Assembly (NCBI GenBank): GCA_038252255.1
Contig: JBBSAM010000021.1
Span: forward strand, 1 to 64,000
Reading direction: 5' to 3'
DNA: 64,000 nt
DNA from: Chersky-806 sp038252255
Lineage (GTDB): Bacteria; Actinomycetota; Acidimicrobiia; IMCC26256; JAENVU01
In this document: positions 51,022 through 59,074 of the stretch, in pieces
How positions within the stretch are numbered: the first letter of the stretch is position 1
Layout of the letters: every line of letters starts with the position of its first letter
The notes under the pieces: model-generated
Told to the model about the DNA's origin: nothing
The model's database searches: none
Seen by the model: the letters and a program-made list of their open reading frames with translations, nothing else
Position numbers and translations under genes: made by a program

Positions 51022-51585
51022 TCATCTTCCCGAAGGGGTGAACCACTGCCGGGCGACCCGGCCGAGCGCCATCCCCACGATGGCGCCGGCAATGACGTCC
51101 GACGCGTGGTGCATGCGCACATAGACGCGGCTGCCCGCGACGACGGTGGCGAACGCGAACCAGAACGTGTCGCCGTGGCCCGTAGAGGCCAGCACGGACG
51201 CGGCGGTGAAGGCCGCGGTCGCGTGACCTGAGGGAAAGGACGAGGTGATCGGCCGGCGCATGCCGTAGGGCAGCCGCCCCTCGGCGATCTCCGGCTCGGG
51301 CCGCACCCGGCGGAACGCCGACTTGATCAGCCCGTTCGTGAGCCCCGACTCGGCGCTCATCGTGATCCCGAACTTCGCCGCGAACCGGAGGTCACCGCGC
51401 CGCAGCGCGCGGAGTGCGCCGATCCCGAACCAGAGCAGGCTGTGATCGGCGGCGCTCGAGATCGTGTACATGCACCGGTCGAGGGCCGGGTTGCGGACCG
51501 ACTCCAGGAATCGATCGACTGCCTCGTCGAACGCGCGGACCGCGGGCAGCTCTTCCGGATTCGGTATCCGCCACGCGGTGGCCAT
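51022..51585 (-). CDS. PAP2-family phosphatase
   Basis: 187 aa membrane phosphatase. Signature in three blocks: K88-x6-R95-P96, PSGH (S119-G-H121), and S152-R153-x5-H159-x3-D163. Four or five hydrophobic stretches surround the motifs. Removes phosphate from lipid phosphates such as phosphatidate or polyprenyl diphosphate. Start by TAACGC about 7 nt upstream of the ATG. Nuclease gene stops 11 bp... upstream on the same strand (start 51585, nuclease stop 51596). Confidence 0.85.
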   Translation of the reverse strand: MATAWRIPNPEELPAVRAFDEAVDRFLESVRNPALDRCMYTISSAADHSLLWFGIGALRALRRGDLRFAAKFGITMSAESGLTNGLIKSAFRRVRPEPEIAEGRLPYGMRRPITSSFPSGHATAAFTAASVLASTGHGDTFWFAFATVVAGSRVYVRMHHASDVIAGAIVGMALGRVARQWFTPSGR

Positions 51586-51595
51586 GGACGCGGCG

Positions 51596-52441
51596 TTACG
51601 CCGAGGTGGTGGCCAAGGGAAGCACCGGCGCGATGACGGTTCCCGGACCGAGCAGCTCGGCCGCGAGGGCGGGGTCGCCGCCGAACGCCGGGCAGTACGC
51701 CTGGTACGAGCAGTAGTTGCACAACGGGCCCGGGTGGGGCCGGAAGTCGTCGCGCGCACACGCCGACTCGATGGCCTTCCACAACGCCTGCGACTTGCGG
51801 GCGACACCGTTGACCGTCTGGTCCGAAGGGACGGCGATGATCGCCTCCGGCTTCGAGAGGTAGAGGAGCTGGACGCGCACGGGGCGCCGGCCGAGCAGCT
51901 GCTCCACCATCAGCGCGTACATGTGCACGCCCGCGAGCCGTTGCAGCTCGTAGCGCTCACCGGGGACCGAGCCCGTCTTGTAGTCCGTGATGACGAGCTC
52001 GCCATCGCCGTCGAGCTCGAGCCGGTCGATCACGCCGCGCAGCTTCAGGGCCCCGACGGTGGCGCTCAACCGCAGCTCGAGCCCGATCGGGCGCACTCGC
52101 ACCGGGTCCTCGAGCTCGAAGTAGCGCTGCACGAGCACCTCGGCCTCGGCGTGGAACGTGTCCCACTCGGCCTCGCTCAGGTCCAAGCCGGCGAACTCCG
52201 GGTGGTCGGCGAGCTCGGCCCGGGCGCGGGCGAGATCCTCGAGCGCGGCCGGCAGCGTGCGATCAGGCCCGTCGCGCAGCATCAGCAGCTCGAGCGCCCG
52301 GTGCACCATCGTGCCCTTGCTGGCCGGAGCGGACGGCGGCTGGGGGAGCCGGTCGAGGTACGAGAACTTGAACGCGAGCGGGCAGCTCTTGAAGGCGCCG
52401 AATGCGCTCGGCGACAGACCTCGAGGCAGCCCTACTCCCAT
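51596..52441 (-). CDS. Stand-alone PD-(D/E)XK nuclease with 4Fe-4S Cys set (RecB/Cas4-like)
   Basis: 281 aa. C20 near the N-terminus (SCPLAFKFSY) plus C241-x2-C244-x5-C250 form the classic AddB/Cas4-type iron-sulfur tie. The nuclease core is GVIDRLELDGDGELVITDYKTG: D139, D153 and K155. Helical middle part QYFELE... and HMYALMVEQLLG match the RecB-family exonuclease domain (PF12705). Stand-alone, without helicase; no CRISPR array or cas gene is here. ATG 7 nt after TACCCT, leaderless. Confidence 0.86.
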   Translation of the reverse strand: MGVGLPRGLSPSAFGAFKSCPLAFKFSYLDRLPQPPSAPASKGTMVHRALELLMLRDGPDRTLPAALEDLARARAELADHPEFAGLDLSEAEWDTFHAEAEVLVQRYFELEDPVRVRPIGLELRLSATVGALKLRGVIDRLELDGDGELVITDYKTGSVPGERYELQRLAGVHMYALMVEQLLGRRPVRVQLLYLSKPEAIIAVPSDQTVNGVARKSQALWKAIESACARDDFRPHPGPLCNYCSYQAYCPAFGGDPALAAELLGPGTVIAPVLPLATTSA

Positions 52442-52569
52442 GTCTGCGAGGGTACTCAGGGGGTGGGACAGCCGCGCGGAGCGGGGGGCTTGCGGTGCGG
52501 TCCGGCAGGTGGGATCCTCTCCGGAGCTCTGAGGGCGATTTGCGGCTTTCAGGCCGATTCGGGGAACGG

Positions 52570-53919
52570 GTGACCGCGGTCGCCCACGAGGCAGGGGGGC
52601 ACTCGATCTTGCACCGTCGGAGCAGCCGACCCGGCCCGGCCGCCGTGGGTGTCGCGGCCTTGGCGGCAGCGGTCGCCGGACTGCTGATGGCCCCGAGCGG
52701 CGCCGGGGCGGCGTCCGAGACGCGGACCCTCTACAACCGGGAGAGCCTCTCGGTGCGATCGGGTGACGGCTGTGCCCTGCTGGCCACGACGGCCACCTCC
52801 GCCGCGTCGAAGACGCGCCAGGACTATCGCTGCGCCGGCGCGGGCGCCGGCGCCCCTTCTCCACCCGCCGGGCCCGGCGCCGTCACCCTCGACGACGGCG
52901 ACACGCTCTCGGTCATGTCGGGCGACGGATGCGGCTTGCAGCCGGCAGGGACGGCGGGCGCGTCGCCCCGGGTCCGGCGTGAGGTCACGTGCGGCCTGAG
53001 ATCGACGCGCCGCCCGGCGGAGTCGCCCCCGCCGGTTGTCGCCGCGGTGCCGCCCAAGTCCGTGACCGGCGGTGCGGCGTGGAGGAGCATCTGGTCGGAC
53101 GAGTTCTCGGGTAGCGGCATCGACGCGACGAAGTGGAACGTCGCCGACGACGCGAACTATGGCAGTGCGAATCGCGAGGACCAGTGCTACCGGAGAGCGA
53201 ACGTCACCGAGTCCGGGGGCACGCTGCGACTGACCGGTCGTCGTGAGACCGTGACGGGATGCGGACGGAACCCGCACGGAGGTCGCGCGTACTTCTTCAC
53301 GTCGGGTCTCGTGACGACCAGACGGCAGAACGGTCCGCTCAAGATGAAGTTCCGGCGTGGCTACGCCGAGGTCCAGATGCGCGTGCCGCGCGGCAACCTG
53401 TACTGGCCTGCGTTCTGGTTGGTGAGCGCCGGCGATGGGTCCAGCCCGAGCTGGCCCGCGTACGGCGAGATCGACGTGGCCGAGATCTACGGCTCGCATC
53501 CGGACGTCATGGAGAGCAACTTCCATCGCTCCGGTGGGAGCATCGGCGGTCGGCGCCACAACGTGAACCACCCGCGATCGACCGCGGTCGGCGTGAACGT
53601 GAACCCGCCGCACGTGCTGGTCACCGGCGGCACCAACGGCTGGCACCGTTACGGCATCAAGTGGAGCGCCAACCGGCTGGACTGGTTCATCGACGGCGTT
53701 CCGGTCCGCACCTACAAGGCGTCGACCAACGCGGACCGCAAGGCACTGGGCTACGAGAAGAGCATCATGCTCAACCTTGCGATAGGCGGGACCGGCCCGC
53801 GCGACACCGCTCGCGGCTACACCGGCGACGAGTCCGGCGGTGCGTACAAGAACGGCAACCTCACCGCGGACATCCCCGGCGTGTTGGCAGTCGACTATGT
53901 CCGGGTTTGGCAGCCATGA
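52570..53919 (+). CDS. Secreted GH16 glycoside hydrolase, paralogue 1
   Basis: 449 aa from GTG. Signal peptide (HRRSSRP... hydrophobic... SGAGA). Two N-terminal Cys repeats with C68-C88 and C121-C141, each pair 20 apart, then Pro/Ala linker and a GH16 laminarinase-like domain. GEIDVAEIYG supplies catalytic E300, D302, E305. The C-terminus ends in DYVRVWQP. Expected to cleave beta-glucan-like polymers outside the cell. Its repeat units diverge most from the other two copies. It is the first of three tandem paralogues. Confidence 0.9.
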   Translation: MTAVAHEAGGHSILHRRSSRPGPAAVGVAALAAAVAGLLMAPSGAGAASETRTLYNRESLSVRSGDGCALLATTATSAASKTRQDYRCAGAGAGAPSPPAGPGAVTLDDGDTLSVMSGDGCGLQPAGTAGASPRVRREVTCGLRSTRRPAESPPPVVAAVPPKSVTGGAAWRSIWSDEFSGSGIDATKWNVADDANYGSANREDQCYRRANVTESGGTLRLTGRRETVTGCGRNPHGGRAYFFTSGLVTTRRQNGPLKMKFRRGYAEVQMRVPRGNLYWPAFWLVSAGDGSSPSWPAYGEIDVAEIYGSHPDVMESNFHRSGGSIGGRRHNVNHPRSTAVGVNVNPPHVLVTGGTNGWHRYGIKWSANRLDWFIDGVPVRTYKASTNADRKALGYEKSIMLNLAIGGTGPRDTARGYTGDESGGAYKNGNLTADIPGVLAVDYVRVWQP

Positions 53920-54204
53920 AGGGCGTTCGCGCAATCTGAGCAGGCACACACTGCGTCCGCGCGGCCACCCGGACTGAACACGGCTCGCGCGCACATCCGC
54001 GCATGATCACGCGCGGTGGTCACCATGAGCGCGCCACGCCGCGTCGACCCATAATGCTGCTTCAGTCTCCTCATTCGCCATGGACGGCGCGCGCAATCGA
54101 GGCCCGACGGTTTCGCAGAGGCACCAAAGGGGGACGGTGGAGGTGTTCCGCCCGAGCCCCCACGAGAGCGGCGCGGCGGCAGGCACCAATCGCTGGAGCT
54201 CCAC

Positions 54205-55530
54205 ATGGACGTAGAACTGCGGCAACGGAATGCCGCCGGCGCGCGACGCAGACGCGACAACCGGCTGGCAGTCGTCGCGCTCGTCGGTGCGATGGTGCTC
54301 GGCGCGTCGGCACTGACCGCCGTGATGCCCGCGGAGCGCGCCGGGGCTGCGTCGCAGGTGCGGGTGCTGTCCGGGGGCGGATTCCTCTCCGTCATCTCCG
54401 CCGACGGATGCAGCCTGAAGCCGGCACGGTTGAGCACCGCCCCGCCCAAGGCACGGCGTGACTACAAGTGCACGAAGAAGAGCACGGCGCCGTCCACGGC
54501 GACCACCGGAACGATCAAGATGGTGAACGGTGGCGTCGTCTCGATCGTGGCCAGTGGGTGCGCGCTGAAGGTGAAGCGGCTCACGACGATCCCGACGCGG
54601 TACCGCCGGGACGTGCAATGCGTAGGAAAGAGCGGCTCGCCCTCTCCGCCCTCGGGCCAACCTCCCGCGGCCGTGACCGGTGGCGCCACTTGGCGCGGGA
54701 TCTGGTCCGACGACTTCTCGGGCACCTCGGTCGACACCACGAAGTGGAACGTGCAGAACAACTCCAACTTCGGCAGCGGCAACAACGAAGACGAGTGCTA
54801 CCGGAGCGCGAACGTCACCGAGTCCGGCGGCACGCTGCGAATCGCGGGCCGGCGCCAATCGGTGACGGGTTGTGGCACGAACCCGAACGGTGGGAGCACG
54901 TACTACTTCACGAGCGGAATGGTCACGACGAAGGCCCAGGGCGGACCGCTCCGGATGAAGTTCCGCCAGGGCTACCTCGAGGCGCAGATGCGCGTGCCGC
55001 GCGGCAACATCTACTGGCCCGCGTTCTGGCTGACGAGTGCGGGTGACGGCTCGAGTCCCGGTTGGCCGGACTACGGCGAGGTCGACATCACCGAGATCTA
55101 CGGCTCGCACCCGGACATCAGCGAGAGCAACTTCTGGCGGGCCGGCGGGAGCATCGGCGCCCGCAACACCAATGTGAACAAGCCGCCGTCGAGCGCGACC
55201 GGCATCAACGTCAATCCTCCGAACCCGCTCGTTGCCGGCGGAACCAACAACTGGCACCGGTACGGGATCAAGTGGAGCGCCAGCCGATTGGACTGGTTCG
55301 TCGACGGGGTCCTGGTGGGGAGCTACAACGCCTCGTCGAACGCGGATCTCGCGGCACTCGGGTACCAGAAGAGCATCATCTTGAACCTGGCGATGGGCGG
55401 GGACGGGCCGCGCTCCTCGGACCACGGCTACACCGGTGGCGAAGCCGGTGGGACCTACAACAACGGCAACCTCGCCGCGGACCTGCCGGGCGTGATGGAG
55501 ATCAACTACGTCCGGCTGTGGCAGCCCTAG
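54205..55530 (+). CDS. Secreted GH16 glycoside hydrolase, paralogue 2
   Basis: 441 aa. Signal peptide after RRRRDNR (hydrophobic LAVVALVGAMVLGASALTAV), two Cys repeats (C69-C89 and C119-C139) separated by a Ser/Thr linker, Pro-rich linker, then GH16 domain; GEVDITEIYG has E292, D294, E297. Strongly similar to paralogues 1 and 3 over the whole length. ATG at 54205. The 285-bp gap before it has a CATAAT (54050-54055) as possible -10 and no gene I can support. Confidence 0.92.
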   Translation: MDVELRQRNAAGARRRRDNRLAVVALVGAMVLGASALTAVMPAERAGAASQVRVLSGGGFLSVISADGCSLKPARLSTAPPKARRDYKCTKKSTAPSTATTGTIKMVNGGVVSIVASGCALKVKRLTTIPTRYRRDVQCVGKSGSPSPPSGQPPAAVTGGATWRGIWSDDFSGTSVDTTKWNVQNNSNFGSGNNEDECYRSANVTESGGTLRIAGRRQSVTGCGTNPNGGSTYYFTSGMVTTKAQGGPLRMKFRQGYLEAQMRVPRGNIYWPAFWLTSAGDGSSPGWPDYGEVDITEIYGSHPDISESNFWRAGGSIGARNTNVNKPPSSATGINVNPPNPLVAGGTNNWHRYGIKWSASRLDWFVDGVLVGSYNASSNADLAALGYQKSIILNLAMGGDGPRSSDHGYTGGEAGGTYNNGNLAADLPGVMEINYVRLWQP

Positions 55531-55662
55531 ACGTTCGGGGAGCGGCGGCCAGCCGGCGGTACCACCACTGTCCGTGGTATCTGGTAGCCCGAATCCCCTA
55601 TGCCCAGGAGAAATCGGGCTCCGGCGGTTTCGGTAGGGATGCACCTGAGGGGCGATTCGTCC

Positions 55663-55719
55663 TAGTCTGTCGGGCCTGAGCCCACCCGAGAGGGTGGGGA
55701 GGCCTGGGGGAATCACTGC
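55663..55719 (+). promoter_or_regulatory. Promoter and 5'-UTR hairpin of GH16 paralogue 3
   Basis: A -10-like TAGTCT (55663-55668) is followed by a hairpin: CCCACCC (55681-55687) pairs with GGGTGGG (55692-55698) over a GAGA loop, extended by GGCCT (55673-55677) with AGGCC (55700-55704). The Shine-Dalgarno GGGGG (55706-55710) starts right after the stem, 9 nt before GTG. May control translation. I could not match it to a known riboswitch. Confidence 0.45.
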
Positions 55720-57048
55720 GTGGGCGCACGACGGAACCGTGACGGCGCGAGTGGTCGGCGTCGAGCCGCGCTCTGCGTGGCAACCGTCGTGGCGATCCTG
55801 GCCTCCGCGATGGTCCTGACCTCGTCCCGCGACGCGTTCGCGGTGAGCACCGTCCGCTACATCTACAACGGGGGCAACATCTCGGCGATCTCGGGAGACG
55901 GCTGCAGCCTGAAGCCCGTTCACCTCACGACCGCGAAGGGCGCGGTGCGGCGCGACTACGCGTGCTCCAAGAAGAGCACGAAGCCGTCGACGGCGAAGAC
56001 CGGCACCATCGTGCTGCGCAACGGCGATGTCGCCTCCGTCGTCTCGGGGGACGGCTGCAAGCTCAAGGTGAAGCGCCTCACGACCATCGCGCCCCGCTAC
56101 CGGCGCGACGTCCAATGTGTGCTCAAGGGCACGCCACCGCCCCCGGTGCAGCAGCCGCCCCCGGCGAACCCGCCGACCGAGCAGCCGCCCACCGCGGTGA
56201 CGGGCGGCGCAATGTGGAGGAACGTCTTCTCGGACGAGTTCAGCGGCACCGCGGTGGACGGGACGAAGTGGAACGTGCCGAACAACTCGAACTTCGGGAG
56301 CGGCAACGACGAGGACCAGTGCTACCGGAGCGCGAACGTCACCGAGTCCGGCGGCACGCTGAAGTTCACCGCTCGCCGCCAGTCGGTGACCGGTTGCAGT
56401 GGCAACCCGAACGGCGGCAGCACGTACTACTTCACCAGCGGCATGGTCACGACCCGAGCACAGGACGCGCCACTGCGGAAGAAGTACCGCCAGGGTTACC
56501 TCGAGGTTCAGATGCGGGTACCGCGTGGCAACATCTACTGGCCGGCGCTCTGGTTGGCCGACCCGCTCGACGGCACGAGCCCGGGCTGGCCGGCCTACGG
56601 CGAGATCGACGCGTCGGAGATCTACGGTGCCCGGCCGGACGTGACGGAGAGCAACTTCTGGCGAGCGAACGGCGACATCGGCGCGGGGGACCACAACGTC
56701 AACAACCCGCCGTCGAGCGCCAACGGGGTCAGCATCAACCCGCCGAACGCCTACGTGTCGGGCGGGACCACCAACTGGCACCGGTACGGCCTGAACTGGA
56801 CCTCGACCAAGCTGCAGTGGTTCGTCGACGGGGTGGTGGTCCGTACCTTCAACGCCTCCACGAATGCGGATCTGGCCGCCCTTGGCTACGAGAAGAGCAT
56901 CATCTTGAACCTGGCGCTCGGCGGCACCGGTCCACAGGACCACGGCTACACCGGGCGTGAGTCGGGGGGCACCTACAGCAACGGCAACCTCGCGGCCGAT
57001 CTCCCCGGTGTGATGGAGATCGACTACGTCCGGCTCTACCAGCCGTAG
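55720..57048 (+). CDS. Secreted GH16 glycoside hydrolase, paralogue 3
   Basis: 442 aa from GTG. Signal peptide (RRRAALCVATVVAILASAMVLTSS), Cys repeats C62-C82 and C113-C133, a longer Pro-rich linker (residues 138-158) and GH16 domain with GEIDASEIYG (E295, D297, E300). Shares signal, repeats, linker and catalytic parts with the two upstream paralogues, evidence of tandem duplication. Its catalytic domain is closest to paralogue 2 by eye. The gene is preceded by a structured leader. Confidence 0.92.
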   Translation: MGARRNRDGASGRRRAALCVATVVAILASAMVLTSSRDAFAVSTVRYIYNGGNISAISGDGCSLKPVHLTTAKGAVRRDYACSKKSTKPSTAKTGTIVLRNGDVASVVSGDGCKLKVKRLTTIAPRYRRDVQCVLKGTPPPPVQQPPPANPPTEQPPTAVTGGAMWRNVFSDEFSGTAVDGTKWNVPNNSNFGSGNDEDQCYRSANVTESGGTLKFTARRQSVTGCSGNPNGGSTYYFTSGMVTTRAQDAPLRKKYRQGYLEVQMRVPRGNIYWPALWLADPLDGTSPGWPAYGEIDASEIYGARPDVTESNFWRANGDIGAGDHNVNNPPSSANGVSINPPNAYVSGGTTNWHRYGLNWTSTKLQWFVDGVVVRTFNASTNADLAALGYEKSIILNLALGGTGPQDHGYTGRESGGTYSNGNLAADLPGVMEIDYVRLYQP

Positions 57049-57065
57049 CGCCCGGATCCGAGTCG

Positions 57066-57836
57066 TCAGGCGGAGCGGCGCTGCTTCGGCCGCCGGGCGC
57101 GCCGGGTGGCGGGCACCCGCTGATCGGAGGCGGCGACGACACCGGTCTGCAGGCGCCCGAGCACGACCGTCCACGCGGTCTCGATGAACTCCGCGTGCTC
57201 GGGTGAGTTGATGAGCTGGTGCACTTCGACGTGGCAACCGGCCTCGGTTCCCGCGAAGCGCAGGTAGCCGGTCATCTCGCCGCCCGGGATCGGGATGTTG
57301 TCGTCTTCGAAGTCCCAGCGCAGCACGATCAGATGCGGCTCGACGACGTGCTCGTAGACACCGACGACGCGTGTGCCCCACTCCAGGGAGCAGCTGAACC
57401 TCCGGTCCTCGATCTGCACCGGTACTCCCATCCAACGGCTGTAGACCGCGGGATCGGTGAACGCGCGGAAGGTCGTCGGCTGGTCGGTCTCGACGTCGAT
57501 CTGGGCGATGACGACACCGTGCGTCTCGGCGTGGGCGAGCGCGCGCTCGGGGATGTCGTCGGCCGGAATCCACTTTGCCGCGCTGTCCGTGAGCGCGTCG
57601 TGCAGGCTGCGCAACGCGTCCTGCCGGGTTCGGTAGCGCCGGAAGTTGCCCTGCCTGGTCATCGTGACGAGACCGGCTTCGCGCAGCACCGAGAGGTGTT
57701 GCGAGACCGTCGGTGCGCGGACGTGGAAGGCCGCGGCGATCTCGCCGGCCGGGAGCTCCCGGTCCCAGATCCGCGCCAGGATCTCGCGCCGTACCGGTGA
57801 GCTCAGCGCGTCGAGGATTCGCTGCACGTCCCGCAT
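57066..57836 (-). CDS. ArsR-family regulator fused to SRPBCC (AHSA1-like) domain
   Basis: 256 aa. N-terminal ArsR winged helix (about 1-85; ILDALSSPVRREILARIWDRELPAGEIAAAFHVRAPTVSQHLSVLREAGLV), then an SRPBCC/START-like domain (about 100-240; FRAFTDPAVYSRWMGVPV). No metal-binding CxC in the HTH, so not an arsenic sensor; ligand may bind in the SRPBCC cavity. ATG 9 nt after TACGAT (complement). Divergent from the MDMPI-family/SRPBCC gene pair, which it probably regulates together with itself. Confidence 0.87.
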   Translation of the reverse strand: MRDVQRILDALSSPVRREILARIWDRELPAGEIAAAFHVRAPTVSQHLSVLREAGLVTMTRQGNFRRYRTRQDALRSLHDALTDSAAKWIPADDIPERALAHAETHGVVIAQIDVETDQPTTFRAFTDPAVYSRWMGVPVQIEDRRFSCSLEWGTRVVGVYEHVVEPHLIVLRWDFEDDNIPIPGGEMTGYLRFAGTEAGCHVEVHQLINSPEHAEFIETAWTVVLGRLQTGVVAASDQRVPATRRARRPKQRRSA

Positions 57837-57865
57837 GACCGGCCGATCGTAACCAGTTCTGGCAT

Positions 57866-57905
57866 CTATTTCGTCCAACACCTAATTTGGCAGGACCCGA
57901 AATAG
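57866..57905. promoter_or_regulatory. Candidate ArsR operator/promoter between divergent genes
   Basis: CTATTTCG (57866-57873) and CGAAATAG (57898-57905) form a perfect 8-bp inverted repeat with a 24-bp gap. TAATTT (57883-57888) between them is a -10 for the rightward gene. A second small palindrome ccagttctgg (57853-57862) lies on the regulator side. Consistent with autoregulation; inference only. Confidence 0.5.
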
Positions 57906-57940
57906 CAGCCGGAGACCGAGACCCGGATCAAGGAGCCGTC

Positions 57941-58561
57941 ATGGCCGATCTGATGCCGATGGTGCACGCCGAGCGCGCATCGCTCGCCGAGTTCCTGGCC
58001 CCGCTGCCGGCCGACCAATGGAGCGCGCCGACGTGGTGCGACAAGTGGGACGTGCAGGAGCTGGTCGGGCACCTCACCGCGGCCGGCAACATCACGGCTC
58101 CGCACTTCTTCGCGGGTCTCGCCCGCGGTGGCTTCAGCTTCGATCGCTTCGTCGACCGCGACCTTCGTCAGTACGCGTCCGGGTCGCCGGCCGAGGTGAA
58201 GGCTCGTTTCGACGCGATCATCGACAGCACCCGCAAGCCACCCGGTCCCGCCTACGTCGGGTTGGGCGAGATCATGGTTCACGGCGAGGACATCCGCAGG
58301 GCACTCGGCAGCCGCGGGGAGCATCCGCCCGAGCATCTCGTCACCCTGGCCGAGCTGTACAAGAACACCGGCGCGCCGCTGCGGGCGAAGAAGCGGTTGG
58401 TCGGGCTGCAGCTCGTGGCGACGGACGTCGACTGGTCCACCGGATCCGGTCCAGAGGTGCATGGCCCGTGCATGTCGCTCATCCTCGCGATGGTGGGTCG
58501 CGAGAAGGCCCTCGCTGACTGCGAAGGTCCCGGAGTCGAGACGCTCCGGTCCCGTAGCTGA
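57941..58561 (+). CDS. Maleylpyruvate isomerase-fold (TIGR03083-like) protein
   Basis: 206 aa, with the DinB-like helical domain HAERASLAEFLAPLPADQWSAPTWCDKWDVQELVGHLTAAGN and IMVHGEDIRRALG; the latter part has VDWSTGSGPEVHGP. A shorter relative of the protein at 18.7 kb. ATG with AAGGAG 6 nt upstream. Precedes an SRPBCC gene (33 bp) and is divergent from the ArsR-SRPBCC regulator. Thiol-dependent isomerase or transferase is inferred. Confidence 0.83.
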   Translation: MADLMPMVHAERASLAEFLAPLPADQWSAPTWCDKWDVQELVGHLTAAGNITAPHFFAGLARGGFSFDRFVDRDLRQYASGSPAEVKARFDAIIDSTRKPPGPAYVGLGEIMVHGEDIRRALGSRGEHPPEHLVTLAELYKNTGAPLRAKKRLVGLQLVATDVDWSTGSGPEVHGPCMSLILAMVGREKALADCEGPGVETLRSRS

Positions 58562-58594
58562 ACGCGCGTCGACCGACTGGCGAGGAGTGCGATC

Positions 58595-59035
58595 GTGACC
58601 GTCGATGTCAAGACCGAGATCGTGATCAACCGGCCCACCGAGGCGGTAGCGCGATACGCGACCGATCCGTCCAATGCGCCGGCGTGGTACCGCAACATCG
58701 AGTCCGTGGAATGGAAGACCTCGCCACCGGTCGAGCCAGGTTCGCGAGTGGCGTTCGTCGCGAGGTTTCTCGGCCGGCGGATGGCGTACACCTACGAGTT
58801 CGTGGAGCTGGTGCCCGGGCAACGGCTGGTGATGCGTACCGCAGAGGGTCCCTTCCCGATGGAGACGACCTACAGCTGGGTGCCGACGCCTGACGGCGGG
58901 ACCCGCATGACGCTGCGGAACCGGGGCGAGCCCACCGGCTTCTCGAAGGTGGTGGCGCCGTTCATGGCCGCGGCGGTGCGCCGGGCGAACAAGAAGGATC
59001 TCGCTCAGCTGCGCGCGATCCTCGAAGCCGGGTAG
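58595..59035 (+). CDS. SRPBCC-family (polyketide cyclase/START-like) protein
   Basis: 146 aa. Starts VDVKTEIVINRPTEAVARYATDPSNAPAWYRNI, the SRPBCC beginning, and ends in a long helix (KVVAPFMAAAVRRANKKDLAQLRAILE). Hydrophobic ligand binding is expected; ligand unknown. GTG start with GAGGAG 7 nt upstream. Likely same operon as the MDMPI-family gene. Confidence 0.85.
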   Translation: MTVDVKTEIVINRPTEAVARYATDPSNAPAWYRNIESVEWKTSPPVEPGSRVAFVARFLGRRMAYTYEFVELVPGQRLVMRTAEGPFPMETTYSWVPTPDGGTRMTLRNRGEPTGFSKVVAPFMAAAVRRANKKDLAQLRAILEAG

Positions 59036-59074
59036 TCGGGGTCACCCGGTTCCCGAGCCGTCTGTGCAGGTCGA

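Noticed and set aside
51596..52441. Cas4 of a CRISPR system
   Set aside because: The Cys and nuclease pattern fits, but there is no array or other cas gene. A RecB-like stand-alone nuclease is the safer call.
55560..55719. Known riboswitch (c-di-GMP, c-di-AMP or cobalamin) before GH16 paralogue 3
   Set aside because: I compared remembered consensus cores and found no convincing match. Only a simple two-part hairpin is supported.
54007..57573. Very long open frame (~1190 codons) antisense to the GH16 genes
   Set aside because: It arises from GC-rich third positions of GH16 paralogues 2 and 3. It has no recognisable domain, its composition is R/P/H/V-rich, and the sense frames carry full GH16 motifs.
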